Origin: UBA9848 sp003454065
GTDB lineage: Bacteria > Spirochaetota > Spirochaetia > Sphaerochaetales > Sphaerochaetaceae
NCBI GenBank assembly: GCA_946629155.1
Contig: CAMOXM010000001.1
Span: 1-64,000, forward strand
Reading direction: 5' to 3'
DNA: 64,000 bases
Part shown: positions 15,922 through 23,793 of the stretch, piece after piece
How the letters are laid out: each line of letters begins with the position of its first letter
How positions within the stretch are numbered: the first letter of the stretch is position 1
Position numbers and translations under genes: made by a program
The notes under the pieces: model-generated
Told to the model about the DNA's origin: nothing
Databases searched by the model: none
What the model saw: only the letters and a program-made list of their open reading frames with translations

Positions 15922-18069
15922 ATGAACGGATACAACAATTACCAACAAGACCCGGAAGCCAACAAGTCTCCTCTGGAAAGATTTACGAAAAACTTGTCGG
16001 AGGCTGCAAAGAACGGTAAACTCGACCCCGTCATAGGAAGGGACGAGGAAATAAGAAGAGTCATGCAGGTTCTTTCAAGGAGGACCAAGAACAATCCGGT
16101 GCTCATAGGAGAGCCTGGCGTCGGAAAAACGGCCATAGTAGAGGGTTTAGCGGAAAGAATCGAAAAGCGCGACGTACCTGAAAGCCTGATTGGGAAGGAA
16201 ATCCTTTCCCTAGACATCGGCTCGCTTCTGGCAGGCGCGAAATATCAAGGGGAATTCGAGGAAAGGCTCAAGGGCGTCATAAACGAGATCATCAAGTCCA
16301 ACGGACAGAAAATCCTCTTCATAGACGAGTTGCACACAATCGTAGGCGCCGGAGCCAATCAAGGCAGCACTGGAGCTGGAGACCTCATAAAGCCTGCCCT
16401 ATCTCGAGGCGAACTTCACACAATAGGTGCGACGACCCTTGATGAATACAGGCAATACATCGAAAAGGACAAAGCGCTCGAAAGACGGTTCCAGACTGTT
16501 TACACCACGGAGCCTAGTGTCGAGAACACCGTCGCCATACTAAGGGGCATAAAGGAGAAATACGAAGTCCATCACGGAGTCAGGATTTCCGACGAAGCCA
16601 TAATCGCAGCAGCCACACTTTCCGACAGGTACATAACGAACAGGTTCCTGCCCGACAAGGCCATCGACCTCATAGACGAGGCGGCGAGCAGACTGAAAAT
16701 CGAGATCGAAAGCCAGCCGGAGGAAATCGACATAAAAGAACGCGAGCTTCTCAAACTCAAGATCGAAAGGCAATCCCTTCTGAGCGAAACCGACGAACAA
16801 GGCAAGAAGAAAGTCGCCGCAATCGAAAAGGAAATTGCCGAAAGGGAGAACATCATCAACGACCTTAAAACCAAGTGGCAGCAGGAGAAAGAGGAAATAT
16901 CCCAAATCCGAACAATCAAGGCCAACATAGAGGACATGAAGTCCAAAATAGAAAAGGCAAGTCAGGAAGGAAACTATCAGGCGGCAGCGGAGATGATGTA
17001 TTCCGAACTTCCGGCGGAAGAATCCAAGCTCAAGGCGCTTTCCGAAAAATTGGAGAAGGAGGACAAGAACCTTCTCAGAGAGGAAATACGCGCAGAGGAC
17101 ATACAGAATGTCATCTCATCATGGACGGGAATCCCGCTCGAAAAACTTTCCGCATCCGAAAGCGAGAAGTTCAAGAACATCGACAAGATTCTCTCGCAGC
17201 ACGTAATCGGTCAAAACGATGCGATAAAAGCCGTTTCGTCGGCTATCCTCAGGAACAAGGTCGGGATCAACGATGAAAACAGGCCTCTCGGCGTGTTCCT
17301 GTTCCTAGGACCTACAGGCGTCGGAAAGACGGAGCTTGCGAAGAATGTCGCCGAATTCCTATTCAACGACAAGAAGGCGTTGACAGTCATAGACATGTCC
17401 GAATACATGGAGAAGTTCTCGGTATCTCGCCTTATCGGAGCGCCCCCAGGATATGTCGGCTATGAAGAAGGCGGTCAGCTCACGGAAGTGGTTCGCAGAC
17501 GTCCCTATTCCGTCATCTTGTTCGATGAAATAGAAAAAGCGCACCCGGACGTATTCAACATCTTCCTGCAGCTTTTCGATGAAGGGCGTTTGACAGACAG
17601 TCAAGGCAGAATCGTGGACTTCAAGAACACGATCATAATCATGACGAGCAACATCGGAAGCGATGTCATTTTGGAGAAAGGCAACACCGAAGAAACCAAG
17701 AAAATCGTCATGGATGGGGTTCGCAAGTTCATGAAGCCGGAAATCCTGAACAGGATCGACTCGGTGATACAATTCAACTCGCTCAGCCAAGACGACATCA
17801 AGAAAATCACCCTGCTTCAGTTGGCTCGGCTCAAGGACAGACTTGCCAAAAAGGAAATCTCGCTCGAATTCGACGACAGCGTTTCCGCTACGATAGCTAA
17901 AACCGCCTACAGCCCTTCATTCGGCGCCAGAGAGATCAAGCGTGTCATACAAGAGCTTGTTGAAAACCCATTGTCCGTGAAAATCATCTCGAACGAAGTA
18001 AGAGAAGGCGACAAAATCGCCCTATCGCTGAATGAGAACGGCGAGCTGGCAATAAGCAAGCAGAGCTGA
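15922..18069 (+). CDS. clpB: ClpB-type protein disaggregase lacking the N-terminal domain
   Basis: 715 residues from ATG 15922, chosen because AGGAGG lies 8 bases upstream; the in-frame sequence before it does not look like protein of this family. The usual ~150-residue Clp_N domain is missing and the protein starts just before the first ATPase (SPLERFTKNLSEAAKNGKLD). NBD1 has GEPGVGKT and ILFIDELHT. A coiled-coil M-domain spans about residues 265-390. NBD2 has GPTGVGKT, SEYMEKFSVSRLIGAPPGYV and GAREIKRVIQ. It extracts polypeptides from aggregates, normally with DnaK. E. coli also makes an N-less form by internal initiation; here only that form is encoded. Confidence 0.93.
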   Translation: MNGYNNYQQDPEANKSPLERFTKNLSEAAKNGKLDPVIGRDEEIRRVMQVLSRRTKNNPVLIGEPGVGKTAIVEGLAERIEKRDVPESLIGKEILSLDIGSLLAGAKYQGEFEERLKGVINEIIKSNGQKILFIDELHTIVGAGANQGSTGAGDLIKPALSRGELHTIGATTLDEYRQYIEKDKALERRFQTVYTTEPSVENTVAILRGIKEKYEVHHGVRISDEAIIAAATLSDRYITNRFLPDKAIDLIDEAASRLKIEIESQPEEIDIKERELLKLKIERQSLLSETDEQGKKKVAAIEKEIAERENIINDLKTKWQQEKEEISQIRTIKANIEDMKSKIEKASQEGNYQAAAEMMYSELPAEESKLKALSEKLEKEDKNLLREEIRAEDIQNVISSWTGIPLEKLSASESEKFKNIDKILSQHVIGQNDAIKAVSSAILRNKVGINDENRPLGVFLFLGPTGVGKTELAKNVAEFLFNDKKALTVIDMSEYMEKFSVSRLIGAPPGYVGYEEGGQLTEVVRRRPYSVILFDEIEKAHPDVFNIFLQLFDEGRLTDSQGRIVDFKNTIIIMTSNIGSDVILEKGNTEETKKIVMDGVRKFMKPEILNRIDSVIQFNSLSQDDIKKITLLQLARLKDRLAKKEISLEFDDSVSATIAKTAYSPSFGAREIKRVIQELVENPLSVKIISNEVREGDKIALSLNENGELAISKQS

Positions 18070-18122
18070 GAGCACCGTCAGTTGCGTCCTTCGCAACAAC
18101 TATACCGGCAATAGCAGTCTGG

Positions 18123-18155
18123 GCTTCGCCATGCAAAATGGCGAAGCTTTTTTTT
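18123..18155 (+). terminator. Rho-independent terminator after clpB
   Basis: Perfect 10-bp stem GCTTCGCCAT / ATGGCGAAGC with a GCAAA loop, followed by eight T. Confidence 0.9.
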
Positions 18156-18293
18156 GAAAAGTCGTTCCTTTTGAAGCAGAATAAGCTTTCCTTGAAAACT
18201 TCTGAAAACGGTTAATAAATCAATCATTTTACCGGTATTTGAAATGGTTAATAATTGAATCATCGGCGTCGCTTATGCTATCATTCAAATATA

Positions 18294-18457
18294 AGGGCAC
18301 TTCTAAAGACCTCAGAGTCCGATTTCGCCTGATGCCCTTCGGGTCTGAAAACCGCCGGAAATCAGTGAAATACGATAGTATTCCGTTGATTTCCGGCAAT
18401 TTTTCGTCTCCGAAACCCACAGGCGCTCTCCGGGCAGCAGGTTTTTAGAAGCGTCCT
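18294..18457 (+). repeat. Long-form inverted-repeat element (164 bp)
   Basis: Ends GGGCACTTCTAAAGACCT and AGGTTTTTAGAAGCGTCC are inverted repeats of the family. The centre carries an extra palindrome (CGGAAATCA...TGATTTCCG) absent from the 98-bp copies. It lies in the probable leader region of the ABC transporter operon. Confidence 0.8.
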
Positions 18458-18474
18458 GAAATCTCTTATAGATG

Positions 18475-18518
18475 GCGGACAATGCTGAAAAAAAACATCA
18501 ACATTGCCCGCTTTTTTT
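18475..18518 (+). terminator. Terminator-like hairpin immediately before the ABC transporter start
   Basis: Stem GCGGACAATG / CATTGCCCGC (one mismatch) with a 17-base A-rich loop and seven T. It ends 11 bases before the ATG at 18530, so it would stop transcription just before the gene. It may be an attenuator, or it may end a short upstream transcript. Confidence 0.65.
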
Positions 18519-18529
18519 GTTGGAAAAGT

Positions 18530-20158
18530 ATGTCTGATAAAAACCCCCCATTGCTTCAAGTAAGGAACGTGAGAAAATCCTTTTCGGGCAACGATGTTCT
18601 GAAGGATATTAATTTTGATTTGGACGAAGGCGAGATTCTCGGACTGGTCGGCGAGAACGGTGCGGGAAAAAGCACTTTGATGAACATCCTCTTCGGCATG
18701 AAGGAGATTGCCGAGACGGGCGGATACGAGGGTGAGATTCTTCTAAATGGCGCTAAGGTGAACTTCACATCGTCTTTCGATGCCTTGAATGCCGGATTGG
18801 GAATGGTGCATCAGGAGTTCAGCTTGCTTGGCGGATTCACTGCTGCGGAAAACATTGTTCTGAATCGCGAAAGCCTTAACAGAAACGTGCTCGGTGATTT
18901 ATTCGGCGAAAGGATGAACACCATTGACAATGAGGGCAATCTGAAACGCGCGATTGAAGCCATAAGCAAGCTTTCTGTCGCTCTTGATGAGAAAATGCTG
19001 GTTGACAGCATGCCAGTCGGCCATAAGCAATTTACGGAAATTTCCAGAGAGCTTTCCCGCGTGGGCATAAGGATTCTTCTTCTGGACGAGCCGACAGCCG
19101 TGCTTTCCGAGAAAGAGGCCGAGGGCCTTCTTGATGCGATGCGCATTCTCAAAAGCAGCGGAATATCCATCATATTCATCACGCATAGGCTTGCCGAGAT
19201 TATCGATGTTTGCGATAAGGTGATCGTGATGCGCGATGGGCAGATAGTCGATACCATCAGGAAAGAAAACGCTGATGTCCGCTCTATCGCCAGGGCAATG
19301 GTCGGAAGAGATGTGAAGGGAGACGACTCGAACAGCAGTTCCGGCAAGATTGCGGAATCGAATAGCGATGACTTCATTCTTTCCGTTCGCGGCTTGTATG
19401 TCGATATGCCGGGCGAAATCGTCCGAAATGTCAATTTGGATGTCAGATGGGGCGAGATTCTCGGAATCGCAGGATTGGCTGGTCAAGGCAAACTTGGAAT
19501 ACCGAATGGAATCATGAAACTATATCCATCAGGCGGCAGGATTATCTTCGACGGCAAGGATATTTCATGTTTCTCCACTCGCGACTGTTTGAAGAGCGGG
19601 ATTGCGTTCGTTTCCGAAGATAGGCGCGGAGTAGGACTTCTGTTAGACGAAAGCCTTGAATGGAACATAGTTTTCACGGCTATGGAAATGCAGGACAGGT
19701 TCCTGAAAAAATACGGCTTCATAACGTGGCGCGATGTGCCTCAGATCGAAAAAACGACGAGAAGATACATCGATGAATTGCAAATCAAATGCACATCATC
19801 GAAACAAAGGGCCAGAGAGCTTTCCGGAGGGAATCAGCAGAAAGTATGCTTGGCGAAGGCTTTTTGCATGAACCCGAAGCTTCTTTTCGTATCGGAGGCG
19901 ACAAGAGGCATAGACATAGGTGCGAAGATGCTTGTTCTTGAGGCGCTTAGGGAGCACAATAGGGAGAACGGAACCACAATCGTTTTGGCATCGAGCGAAT
20001 TGGAGGAGCTTCGCAGCGTATGCGATAGGATAGCCGTCGTAGCCGACGGCAGGATTTCCGGGATACTCCCAGCAGGCGCTCCATCCGAGGAATTCGCTCT
20101 TCTGATGGTGGGCCATAGTTCTCAAAGCATTGAAAAAGGAGAAAGGGCAAATGATTGA
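18530..20158 (+). CDS. ABC importer ATPase with two nucleotide-binding domains (sugar/nucleoside type)
   Basis: 542 residues from ATG 18530 (GGAAAAGT ahead). It has two fused ATP-binding domains as in RbsA/YufO/PnrC-type proteins. Domain 1 has GENGAGKST, GMVHQEFSLL and ILLLDEPTAVLS, but its signature (VGHKQFTEISRELSRV) is degenerate. Domain 2 has a degenerate Walker A (GLAGQGKLGI) and a good signature (LSGGNQQKV). This asymmetry is normal for the family. It powers uptake through the two permeases encoded next, whose genes overlap it. Substrate is not shown; nucleosides or simple sugars are likely from the family. Confidence 0.9.
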   Translation: MSDKNPPLLQVRNVRKSFSGNDVLKDINFDLDEGEILGLVGENGAGKSTLMNILFGMKEIAETGGYEGEILLNGAKVNFTSSFDALNAGLGMVHQEFSLLGGFTAAENIVLNRESLNRNVLGDLFGERMNTIDNEGNLKRAIEAISKLSVALDEKMLVDSMPVGHKQFTEISRELSRVGIRILLLDEPTAVLSEKEAEGLLDAMRILKSSGISIIFITHRLAEIIDVCDKVIVMRDGQIVDTIRKENADVRSIARAMVGRDVKGDDSNSSSGKIAESNSDDFILSVRGLYVDMPGEIVRNVNLDVRWGEILGIAGLAGQGKLGIPNGIMKLYPSGGRIIFDGKDISCFSTRDCLKSGIAFVSEDRRGVGLLLDESLEWNIVFTAMEMQDRFLKKYGFITWRDVPQIEKTTRRYIDELQIKCTSSKQRARELSGGNQQKVCLAKAFCMNPKLLFVSEATRGIDIGAKMLVLEALREHNRENGTTIVLASSELEELRSVCDRIAVVADGRISGILPAGAPSEEFALLMVGHSSQSIEKGERAND

Positions 20159-21233
20159 TTGGAAGGCGGCACTTCGCAGGAACGGCATATTACGCGATAT
20201 GCGGAAGCTTATCGATTCCTTCGGGCTTCCGAGATTGATAATCGCTCTTTTCCTCCTGTTTTTGTTTATCTTGGCGCCATTCGGCGGCATAAGCATATCA
20301 AGGTCGATAGGCGATGTTCTGATGAGGTTCGGACAGAACGCCGTGCTTGTTCTGGCCATGGTTCCGATGATACATTCCGGTTGCGGCCTTAATTTCGGGC
20401 TTCCGCTTGGCATCATAGCAGGGCTTTTGGGCTCTACTTTGGCGATAGAGATGAATGTTGCCGGTCCGATGTCGTTTGCCATTGCGATTGTGATAGCTTG
20501 CGCATTCGCAATCGTTTTCGGTTTCGTTTACGGACAGCTTCTGAATCGCGTAAAGGGCGGTGAGATGATGATCGCAACGTATGTCGGATATGCGATCGTT
20601 TCTTTCATGTGCATGATGTGGCTTCTTCTGCCATACAGGCATCCCAACATGGTTTGGGGCTTCGCTGGCACTGGATTGAGAACGACGATTTCCACGGAAG
20701 GGTATTATTTCCATGTCCTTTCCGATTTTCTCGCCTTTGATCTGCTCGGAGTTCGCATTCCTACGGGAAGCTTTCTGTTCTTTGCGCTTCTCGCATTCGG
20801 AATGTGGGCTTTCCTGCATACGAAAACTGGAACCGCAATGACAGCGGTCGGGTCGAATCCGAATTTTGCCAGAGCCAGCGGAATAAACATTGACGGCATA
20901 AGGACGTTATCCGTCATATTAAGCACCGTTCTCGGCGCCATAGGCATTTTGGTCTATCAGCAGGCATTTGGTTTCATACAGCTTTACATGGGGCCGTTCT
21001 ATATGGCCTTGCCTGCGGTTTCCGCCATACTCATCGGCGGTGCATCCGTGAATAAGGCCAGCATAGTGAATGTCATAATCGGAACGATCCTTTTTCAAGG
21101 AATAGTTACAATGACCCCGTCCGTAATCAATTCGCTTATGCAGACGGATATGAGCGAAGTCATAAGGATTATAGTTTCCAACGGCATGATATTGTATGCG
21201 CTCACAAGGAAGACGGAGGGTTCCAATGAATAG
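20151..21233 (+). CDS. ABC importer permease 1 (BPD_transp_2)
   Basis: 360 residues from ATG 20151, which overlaps the ATPase stop by 8 bases and has AAAGGAG upstream. Many hydrophobic segments and conserved glycine/asparagine turns: GCGLNFGLPLGIIAGLLG, AVGSNPNFARASGIN and LIGGASVNKASIVNVIIG. The last two are typical of nucleoside/riboside permeases (YufP/PnrD-like). It forms a heterodimeric channel with the next gene product. Confidence 0.88.
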   Translation: MIDWKAALRRNGILRDMRKLIDSFGLPRLIIALFLLFLFILAPFGGISISRSIGDVLMRFGQNAVLVLAMVPMIHSGCGLNFGLPLGIIAGLLGSTLAIEMNVAGPMSFAIAIVIACAFAIVFGFVYGQLLNRVKGGEMMIATYVGYAIVSFMCMMWLLLPYRHPNMVWGFAGTGLRTTISTEGYYFHVLSDFLAFDLLGVRIPTGSFLFFALLAFGMWAFLHTKTGTAMTAVGSNPNFARASGINIDGIRTLSVILSTVLGAIGILVYQQAFGFIQLYMGPFYMALPAVSAILIGGASVNKASIVNVIIGTILFQGIVTMTPSVINSLMQTDMSEVIRIIVSNGMILYALTRKTEGSNE

Positions 21234-22374
21234 TAAAATCGATTTCAAGGCATTTCTTTGCAAGACGCGCGACGGTATGATGTCCAAAGGCGCCCTCAAG
21301 AAGTTTTTCCTCGGCAATCTCGTGCCAATAATGTTCGTGCTCATAGGCGTCCTCGGAATAGCGTATTCAGGTTTTTCATTCACTTCCATAGCCAATGAGA
21401 TGCTGACCAGACTTGCGAGAAACAGCTTTCTGGTCGTATCGCTTCTCATACCGATAATGGCTGGGATGGGCTTGAATTTCGGCATGACATTAGGTGCGAT
21501 GGCCGGTCAGATAGGGTTGCTTTTCATAATGGATTGGCAAATAGTCGGAATTCCCGGCATGGTGCTCGCAGCCATAATAAGCACGCCTATCTCGATATTC
21601 CTGGGCTGGTGGTGCGGAACCATACTCAACAAGGCAAAAGGCCGCGAGATGGTGACCAGCTACATAATAGGCTTTTTCGTAAATGGCGTCTATCAGCTGA
21701 TAGTCCTTTTTCTGATGGGAAGCCTGATTCCGATAAAAAGCACGATTCTTCTGCCAAGAGGCTATGGAATCAGGAATATGGTGAATCTGCAAGGCATAAG
21801 GAAATCGCTCGACAACTCCCTTCTTTTGAGAATAGGAAGCATAAGCATTCCGATCATGACGTTCGCCGTAATAGCGCTGCTCTGCATATTCGTCCTTTGG
21901 TTCAAGAAAACGAAATTGGGACACGATATGGCGGCGGTTGCGATAGACATGAAAGTCGCTAGAGATAGCGGTATAAACGTAGAACGCACCCGTTTGCTTT
22001 CGATTATAATCAGCACTGTACTTGCCGGGTATGGAATGATAATATACCTTCAGAACATGGGAACGCTCAATACGTATAACAGCCACATGCAAATCGGAAT
22101 GTTCTCGGCTGCTTCGCTTCTAGTCGGAGGAGCATCGGTGGCAAAGGCCAATATACGAAACGTGTTCCTCGGAGTGATTCTTTTCCATCTGATGTTCTAT
22201 GTGGCTCCTTACGCAGGGAAGAACCTCATAGGGGAAGCGCAGCTTGGCGAATATTTCAGGGTGTTCGTGTCGTATGGAGTCATCACCATTGCGCTTGTGA
22301 TTTACGAGATGTCTAAAAAGCGCGCCAAGACGGCGGAAATCGAAGAACTGAAAAAAGGTGCGGAGGGCGGCTGA
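21226..22374 (+). CDS. ABC importer permease 2 (BPD_transp_2)
   Basis: 382 residues from ATG 21226 (GGAGGGTTCC ahead), overlapping permease 1 by 8 bases. It is related to permease 1: GMGLNFGMTLGAMAGQIG, AVAIDMKVARDSGINVERT and LLVGGASVAKANIRNVFLG are the equivalent motifs. It is polytopic in the inner membrane. The near identity of motif spacing supports an ancient duplication. Confidence 0.88.
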   Translation: MNSKIDFKAFLCKTRDGMMSKGALKKFFLGNLVPIMFVLIGVLGIAYSGFSFTSIANEMLTRLARNSFLVVSLLIPIMAGMGLNFGMTLGAMAGQIGLLFIMDWQIVGIPGMVLAAIISTPISIFLGWWCGTILNKAKGREMVTSYIIGFFVNGVYQLIVLFLMGSLIPIKSTILLPRGYGIRNMVNLQGIRKSLDNSLLLRIGSISIPIMTFAVIALLCIFVLWFKKTKLGHDMAAVAIDMKVARDSGINVERTRLLSIIISTVLAGYGMIIYLQNMGTLNTYNSHMQIGMFSAASLLVGGASVAKANIRNVFLGVILFHLMFYVAPYAGKNLIGEAQLGEYFRVFVSYGVITIALVIYEMSKKRAKTAEIEELKKGAEGG

Positions 22375-22375
22375 T

Positions 22376-22855
22376 ATGGATTGGAAATCATTGTTTTTGA
22401 AAAAGAGGAATTGCGCCATAGTCGCAACTGCCCTCGCTCTCGTTCTTTTGGCTTGTCTGATGTATTGCGCAGGCAAGAACCACTATGTTTATGCCGACAA
22501 TTCCGACATTACCATCAACGGCAAGCTCATAAAGGCTCTCGATGGAGCTGTGATAACATTTGATGGAGGAGAGGAGCTGGAGACTTTTGCAGGCATGAGA
22601 GATGAGTTCGACGATGCGCGCAGGCAGAAGCATCATCTTCGCGTCGATTGCAATGGGGAAACGGTTGAGAGGACATTCAATATTCCGGTCGCCGAGAATG
22701 CCGTGATAATAAGAATTCCAGCGTTCTTTCGCTATCCCGATGATAAATCGCTCTGGCTCGAGAGCTTCAGGCAGATTATTGATGCTCCCGAAGATATCTC
22801 GTCAGGTTCGGGTGCTAGCAGCGACATCACCCAAGACGGCGAATTCGTTATGTAG
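22376..22855 (+). CDS. Small membrane-anchored protein of the ABC importer operon
   Basis: 159 residues; the ATG at 22376 starts one base after the permease 2 stop with GGAGGGCGG ahead. One membrane helix (about residues 14-32) is followed by an extracytoplasmic beta-rich part: YADNSDITINGKLIKALDGA, LRVDCNGETVERTFNIP, VIIRIPAFFRYPDDKS. I do not recognise a named family. Tight coupling to the permeases suggests it is a transporter accessory, perhaps substituting for or docking a binding protein encoded elsewhere (inference). Confidence 0.6.
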   Translation: MDWKSLFLKKRNCAIVATALALVLLACLMYCAGKNHYVYADNSDITINGKLIKALDGAVITFDGGEELETFAGMRDEFDDARRQKHHLRVDCNGETVERTFNIPVAENAVIIRIPAFFRYPDDKSLWLESFRQIIDAPEDISSGSGASSDITQDGEFVM

Positions 22856-22891
22856 GGAGGTTCTTTTAAAACTGCTTTCTTCATGCTTTGT

Positions 22892-22921
22892 TTGCTTTTT
22901 TAATCGCCTCTTTAGTATAAT
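22892..22921 (+). promoter_or_regulatory. Promoter of tRNA-Gly
   Basis: TTGCTT at 22892-22897 and TATAAT at 22916-22921 with an 18-base spacer, about 40 bases ahead of the mature tRNA. Confidence 0.55.
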
Positions 22922-22962
22922 TGAAAGGCGTATATTTCCGATGTGGTGCGTTTGATTTGTTT

Positions 22963-23034
22963 GCGGCAGTCGTATAGTGGTTATTACCCAAGCTTCCCAA
23001 GCTTGAGATGAGGGTTCGATTCCCTTCTGCCGCT
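22963..23034 (+). tRNA. tRNA-Gly(CCC)
   Basis: 72 bases fold as a cloverleaf: acceptor GCGGCAG / CTGCCGC, anticodon stem CAAGC / GCTTG around loop TTCCCAA (anticodon CCC), and T-arm GAGGGTTCGATTCCCTTC. The discriminator is T and CCA is not encoded. Confidence 0.92.
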
Positions 23035-23056
23035 AAAGCTAAAGTGGAATCGGGGA

Positions 23057-23091
23057 CGCAGTGCTGCAAGGCGCTGCGTTTTGTTTTTTTT
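23057..23091 (+). terminator. Terminator after tRNA-Gly
   Basis: Stem CGCAGTGC / GCGCTGCG (one G-T pair) with a 6-base loop and a T-rich tail of 13 bases broken by one G. Confidence 0.8.
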
Positions 23092-23345
23092 GAACCCAAA
23101 AGGGACATTCCTCTGAGAGCCGCTTAAACGATCTCAAGTTTTCATATTCGCATCTTCGCTCGGCTTTCAAGGGAATTCCCGTCGGGTTTAAAAAAACGGA
23201 GCGATTCCCTTGCTAATCGCCTTGATTCCGCTTTGAATTTCGGCATCGGATTACGCAATGCGACGTCACGGCGGAGCCGATGAGGGTTCGATTCCCTTCT
23301 GCCGCTTATTTATTTTATCTTGGTGCTTGCATAGTTAAAGGCTTA
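23092..23345. other. Spacer ending in a duplicated tRNA 3' end
   Basis: No gene. At 23279-23306 there are 28 bases identical to the 3' end of tRNA-Gly (23007-23034). This is what integration into a tRNA gene leaves behind, but only 244 bases now separate the copies. Confidence 0.6.
23279..23306 (+). repeat. 28-bp copy of the tRNA-Gly 3' end (possible att remnant)
   Basis: Exact repeat of the T-arm and acceptor 3' strand of the tRNA at 22963-23034. No integrase gene is seen nearby. Confidence 0.6.
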
Positions 23346-23633
23346 TTATTCTCCTTTGTTTCTATTGTTAAGCACTATGTTATTACATAGTTTCCCAATC
23401 AGTTTATACAAATCATCATGGTGATGATTATGCCGCCATTCGCATTCTCCGATCTTGGCCTTAGCCTCCCTTATGCTCTCCGAGGATATCATTCTTCTGA
23501 TAAGGTTGAAATACCCGTTCACCGTGTTCCTGTTGACTTTGGATATGTTCGCGGTTTGGGTTGCTGGCAGGTCGTTTTTGGAACACGAAAAGATGCTCGT
23601 CTTTTGCTTCTCGTTAATTCTTTGAAACTTCAC
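23346..23633 (-). pseudogene. IS1595-family transposase relic, core deleted
   Basis: A 95-residue frame joins the N-terminal part of an ISXO2-like transposase (RINEKQKTSIFSC, DLPATQTANISKVNRNTVNG) directly to its C-terminal ending (CEWRHNHHHDDLYKLIGKL). The DDE catalytic core between them is absent. The junction lies in a GAATnCGAATnG sequence that occurs near both breakpoints in the sister relic at 27.0 kb, consistent with deletion between short repeats. Confidence 0.75.
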
Positions 23634-23793
23634 AGGCTAAATTGTGTTTCTACATTCTTCTAACTAGTCAAGCTCCTTATTTTTTTCTTCTGAAATCATT
23701 TGACTTGTTGCCGTCGCGTTCATTATATTATTATCACTATTATTATTAAAATACTAGGTTAGATTTGATCTGCCTGAATGAAGGAGGTTAATA

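Noticed and set aside
23057..23091. The hairpin after tRNA-Gly as part of an integrated element
   Set aside because: It is a simple intrinsic terminator directly after the tRNA.
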